NCBI GenBank assembly: GCA_028751875.1
Contig: CM054159.1
Span: 13,897,046-13,961,045, forward strand
Length of the DNA: 64,000 nt
Direction of reading: 5' to 3'
Source: Rapana venosa
Taxonomy: Eukaryota > Mollusca > Gastropoda > Neogastropoda > Muricidae
Positions 60,539-64,000 of this stretch are shown here, piece by piece. Under the pieces are notes generated by a model. It made no database searches. It was not told the origin of the DNA and saw only the letters and a list, made by a program, of their open reading frames with translations. Every line of letters begins with the position of its first letter. Positions within the stretch are counted from its first letter, which is position 1. The position numbers were made by a program, and so were the translations under genes.

Positions 60539-60913
60539 TGATAATAGGGATTTATATACTCTGAATCTTGTAAAGTAAACAAATCGAAGCGCTTGCATTC
60601 AAATCATACACGCAATCAACCCTCCACAAAATTTCAGGATAAACAAATATCAAATTTATACACACAACACATTTAGGTGGGGGTGGTGGAGGTGAAGGTA
60701 GCTACTGACAAGTAGGAACATATAACAGGGGAAGATCTCAGGTAGAAAATAAGTGCGTTTTGAGGCTAGATTTGAAAGTATCAAATGAAGGCTTTTATTG
60801 GCGAAGTGGGAGAGGGATATACACTATATTTCTTATTACCCCTACAAACTACTGTGAAACAGTAAAAAGATAACTGATAGAAAACTCCTGTCTACGGCTG
60901 TTTTCAGGTACCT
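59819..60913 (+). repeat. Dispersed element X, copy with X-mid, trinucleotide arrays and X-right
   Basis: CT tract remnant 59819-59850, X-mid 59860-60235 (uninterrupted, unlike 48714-49500), trinucleotide arrays 60281-60547 and X-right 60548-60913 ending TTTTCAGGTACC. X-right is similar to the inverse of 13233-13560: ATCGAAGCGC, AACATATAACAGG and GAAGATCTCAGGTA are shared. Confidence 0.85.
60281..60547. repeat. AAT, CTA and TGA trinucleotide arrays
   Basis: (AAT)n at about 60285-60313, nearly pure (CTA)n at 60365-60473, (TGA)n at about 60473-60490 and (AAT)n at about 60506-60547. The inverted X copy has shorter, more decayed versions at 13570-13820. Confidence 0.95.
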
Positions 60914-61035
60914 TCTCCATGTTGGTGGGATACCTCCAACTTCAGATGATTTCTCTCTCTTTTAATGGAGAATATAGACTTGGATCTGAAGATCTTGTCA
61001 TGAGTTCTTGGCGGAACATTTTGGGTTTTTTGCAC
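60914..61035. other. No recognisable feature
   Basis: Short segment between X-right and a SINE fragment. Confidence 0.45.
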
Positions 61036-61195
61036 AAACGTTTTAAACCCTATCCACCTTCCTGAAGCATAAGCCGTTGTGTGCTGGTAGGAACAGTGTC
61101 ATTTATAAGACTGCATGCACGCGGGGACTGGATGTATATGAAAGCACAAGTCCTTATGTGTTATTCTCGAAATAAAAGAGCTACAAGTTTATAAA
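61036..61195 (+). repeat. SINE-B 3' fragment
   Basis: GTTGTGTGCTGGTAGGAACA, CACGCGGGGACTGGATGTAT, AAGTCCTTATGTGTTATTCT and an A-rich end correspond to the SINE-B 3' half. Confidence 0.75.
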
Positions 61196-61229
61196 AAAAA
61201 GAGTATAATCCCACCATGACATGTTGCAG

Positions 61230-61745
61230 CCTAAAATCATGTTAATGCCAGCCACGGCACCTTAGCTTACATCAATAAATGACAAAGCTGTTCACTGGGC
61301 CTTACTGATATAAAAAGCAAGCCTGTGTATATATACAGCTGCTTTTAGATGTGTTGCCTGGCTGTGTAACAAAACATGTTTCTCGCGGACTGTTCTCCAT
61401 AAAAACCTCAAGATTACTGGTGTATTTTAGACAGCTGCAGTAAAGCCTCTTATCCGTGTAGCAGATGTTTTAAAACCGCTGCAATGGATCTCTCTGCCGC
61501 TCGTTTTGCTGCTGGCTATGCTGACACTAACACTGTTTTATGTACTTGTTGCTCTTCCTGGTTTTGTTTTTGTTTTGAGTGGGGGCTCGGATGACAAAAG
61601 TCAATGAACTTCGAAGGCACAGTGCGCTATATACATAAAGACAGAAAGGTGTGTGTCCACATAGAGAGTTTCCAAGCAAGCCAGGCTTGGGTCTAAAAAA
61701 ACCCACACTGACAACTATCTGATTGTCGCTTTAATAAGTGTTGAA
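61230..61745 (+). repeat. Dispersed element X, X-left segment only
   Basis: Matches 47730-48250: GACAAAGCTGTTCACTG, GCTGCTTTTAGAT (near 61340), GACAGCTGCAGTAAAG and GTGTAGCAGATGTTTT. Similarity fades after about 61745. It lies downstream of an X-right end, so X copies may once have been arranged head to tail here. Confidence 0.7.
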
Positions 61746-61940
61746 TTCTCTTGAGTCCACAACCACACAGAGACTGTGAATTCATTCTGTCCCTGCAACA
61801 AGTTCACTACAGTCAGTGAAGCCTAGCTCAAAGGTAACAGAAGGCTGTTTTCTTTCTCCATAGCTTAGATCGCTCGCTGGCTGGTCATGTTGGTGGGTGG
61901 GTGGCCTTCTTTTTTTGGCAGCATGCCAGTAGAACTGCCA
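61746..61940. other. No recognisable feature
   Basis: Sequence leading into the 42-base minisatellite; no gene is recognised. Confidence 0.45.
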
Positions 61941-61944
61941 CTCA

Positions 61945-62320
61945 CTTCCTTGTCACCCATCTCTAATCTTACATCAATAACTGTCGTTACTTTGCCATCC
62001 ATCTCTAATCTTACATCAATAGCTGTCATTCCTTTGCCATACATCTCTAACCTTACATCAATAACTGTCATTGCTTTGCCATCCATCTCTAATCTCACAT
62101 CAATAACTGTCATTACTTTGCCATCCATCTCTAACCTCACATCAAAAACTGTCATTACTTTGCCATCCATCTCTAATATACATCAATAACTGTAACTTCC
62201 TTGTCATCCATCTCAAATCTCACACCAATATCTGCCACTTCCTTGCAATTCATCTCAAAGTTTACATCAAAAGCTGTCACTCCTTTACCATCAATCTCAA
62301 ATCTCGCATCAATAGCTGTC
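61945..62320. repeat. 42-base minisatellite, first block
   Basis: Repeats of CCATCTCTAATCTTACATCA plus ATAACTGTCATTACTTTG. Because 42 equals 14 codons, open frames persist on both strands (14-residue units). No start context or domain suggests translation. Confidence 0.9.
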
Positions 62321-62324
62321 ACAA

Positions 62325-62420
62325 AATTTACAAAACCGCATACACACGGGGACTGGATGTGAAAAACCACATGACTGCTTATTCCATTATCCTCGATATA
62401 AAAGAATAAATAAATAAACC
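62325..62420 (+). repeat. SINE-B 3'-end fragment inside the minisatellite
   Basis: CCGCATACACACGGGGACTGG, TTATTCCATTATCCTCGATA and an AATAAATAAATAAA tail interrupt the 42-base array. Confidence 0.8.
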
Positions 62421-62439
62421 ATTACTGTGTGATACAATT

Positions 62440-62885
62440 CAAATCTCACACCAATAGCTGTCACTCCATTGCCATCCATCTTAAACCTCACACCAATATC
62501 TGTCACTCAATTGCCATCCATCTCAAGCCTCACACCAATAGCTGTCATTAATCTGCCACCCACATTAAATCTCACACCACTAGCTGCCACTTCCTTGCAA
62601 TTCATCTCAAATCTCACATCAACAGCTGTTACTCCATTGCCATCCATCTCAAACCTCACACCAATAGCTGTGATTCCATTGCAATCCATCTCAAACCTGA
62701 CACCATTAGCTGTAACCCCATTGCCATCCATCTCAAAACTCATACCAATAGCTGTCACTCCCTTGCCATCCATCTCAAACCTCACACCAATAGCTGTCAC
62801 CACATTGCCATCCATCTCAAACCTCACACCAATATCTGCCATTCCATTGCCATCCATCTCAAAACTCACACCAATATCTGTCATT
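62440..62885. repeat. 42-base minisatellite, second block
   Basis: About ten units of CCATCTCAAACCTCACACCA plus ATAGCTGTCACTCCATTG. A plus-strand frame (62469-62981, 170 codons) and a minus-strand frame (62507-62884) both stay open, explained by the 3x14 period. I consider it non-coding, but see findings. Confidence 0.92.
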
Positions 62886-62960
62886 CCAAGGTGTAGTGGT
62901 ATGCTATCTGTCTTCTCTACTAATTTCTTGAAGTGGTACTGGACCCTGCAATGGCAATTC

Positions 62961-63420
62961 AGGCAAAGTGCCTTTGACTGATAACACTTGTCAGGCGAAG
63001 TACCTTTGACTGGTTACACTTGTCAGGCAAAGTGCCTTTGACTTGTTACACTTGTCAGACAAAGTGCCTTTGACTGGTTGAACTTGTCAGACAAAGTGCC
63101 TTTGACTGGTTACACTTGTCAGGCAAAGTGCCTTTGACTGGTTACACTTGTCAGGCAAAGTGCCTTTGACTGGTTACACTTGTCAGGCAAAGTGCCTTTG
63201 ACTGGTTACACTTGTCAGGCAAAGTGCCTTTGACTTGTTACACTTGTCAGGCAAAGTGCCTTTGACTTGTTACACTTGTCAGGCAAAGTGCCTTTGACTG
63301 GTTACACTTATCAGGCAAAGTGCCTTTGACTTATTACACTTGTCAGGCAAAGTGCCTTTGACTGGTTACACTTGTCAGGCAAAGTGCCTTTGACTTATTA
63401 CACTTGTCAGGCAAAGGTAA
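62961..63420. repeat. 32-base minisatellite, 15 copies
   Basis: AGGCAAAGTGCCTTTGACTG plus GTTACACTTGTC repeats, with AGGC or a variant starting at 62961 and every 32 bases to 63409. Each unit carries the inverted pair AGGCA/TGCCT around a 3-base loop. Confidence 0.95.
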
Positions 63421-63484
63421 AGTGCCTTGAACAGATCAAAATTGCAGTGCCTTCAACAGATTAAACTGGTAGTGCCTTCAACAG

Positions 63485-63609
63485 TGGATCCGTGGTCTAG
63501 AGGCAATGTACCTGCCTAGAAAGCAGAAAGTATGGGTTTCGAGTATGTGGTGGCTCGATCCCCGAGTGAGCCCCAAACTTGTCCCTCATCCACTAGACCA
63601 TGAGTGTTA

Positions 63610-63640
<31 letters not shown>

Positions 63641-63915
63641 GTGTGTGATACTCATTTAGTGCAGGTTAAAAAAAGAAACCCTGCAGCAACAAGAGAGTTG
63701 TCCCTGGCAAAATTCTGTAGAACAAAGCCACTCTGATATGAAATCAAAATACAAACGAAATCTAGAAAGGATAAGTAAAACAGTGATGGGTGGCGCTGCT
63801 GTTGTGGCGAAGTACTCTCCTCGAGAGAGCTGCCCGAGTTTCTTGCAGAGAAATATGGCGTGACGTAAAGGGGTATACAATACAATACAATACATTACAG
63901 TGCAGTACGGTACAG
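63485..63915 (+). repeat. SINE-C copy
   Basis: Head with GTGGTCTAGAGGCAATGT and a decayed B-box GGCTCGATCCCC. The body has TCTTTCGGATGAGACGATAA and AACAAGAGAGTTGTCCCTGG. The 3' region is GGGTGGCGCTGCTGTTGTGG with CTCTCCTCGAGAGAG, and the tail is (ATACA)n at about 63875-63905. Confidence 0.88.
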
Positions 63916-64000
63916 GACATGCGTCTCTGGCAAATTTCTGTAAAAGAAAGCCACTCTGATAGGGAAACAAATACAGTTGTAGACAGGAAAACATAATAAA
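63916..64000 (+). repeat. Second SINE-C fragment, running off the window
   Basis: CTCTGGCAAATTTCTGTAAA, GCCACTCTGATAGGGAAACA and TTGTAGACAGGAAA repeat the middle of SINE-C directly after the tail of the previous copy. Confidence 0.75.

Noticed and set aside
62961..63420. CRISPR array
   Set aside because: The full 32-base unit repeats without variable spacers, and the context is animal-type SINE and microsatellite DNA.

Overview
This window looks like non-coding, repeat-dominated animal nuclear DNA. Nothing suggests bacterial, organellar or viral sequence: there is no compact gene layout, no recognisable protein domain in any frame, and the open frames present are translations of microsatellites and minisatellites. 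Several tRNA-derived SINE families, GATA/GACA, CA, GA and GAA microsatellites, and abundant minisatellites fit an invertebrate. A lophotrochozoan, probably a mollusc, is my guess from the SINE types, but that is inference. I found no protein-coding gene, rRNA gene or intact tRNA gene.

Layout. (1) 1-13227 is a tandem array of a complex satellite: eight anchored copies, 1.5-1.8 kb apart. Each unit carries two polypurine (GAA)n tracts and one poly-G run at fixed places, and is itself built from three diverged sub-monomers. The first ~360 bases look like a decayed array edge. (2) 13228-45962 is a direct tandem duplication with a period of exactly 16,384 bases (2 to the 14th). Copy 1 is 13228-29611 and copy 2 starts at 29612. 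The copies are indel-free for about 16,064 bases and then differ by small indels in the last ~300 bases. The duplicated block holds an inverted copy of a dispersed element (called X here), fragments of a tRNA-type SINE, a strikingly G/T-rich block, poly-C runs and degenerate GA-rich blocks. (3) 45963-55141 contains four copies of a SINE with a tRNA-Ala-like head joined to a 5S-rRNA-like segment (SINE-A), one nearly full SINE-B, one SINE-C, one further tRNA-like head, a second copy of X, and many microsatellites. (4) 55142-59313 is CA/GA-rich sequence with a locally duplicated block and a 25-base minisatellite. It degrades into homopolymer-rich, probably unreliable consensus, followed by a 500-N gap (59314-59813). 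(5) 59814-64000 holds further X segments, trinucleotide arrays, a 42-base minisatellite, a 32-base minisatellite and SINE-C copies.

There is no operon-like or gene-network logic to describe. The biology here is repeat biology: higher-order satellite organisation, a chimeric pol III SINE with a filled and an empty insertion site visible in the same window, and minisatellites that expanded in one paralogous copy but not in another. The exact 16,384-base duplication is the most striking single feature and may be an assembly artefact. Names such as X, SINE-A, SINE-B, SINE-C and SINE-D are local labels only; no database search was possible.
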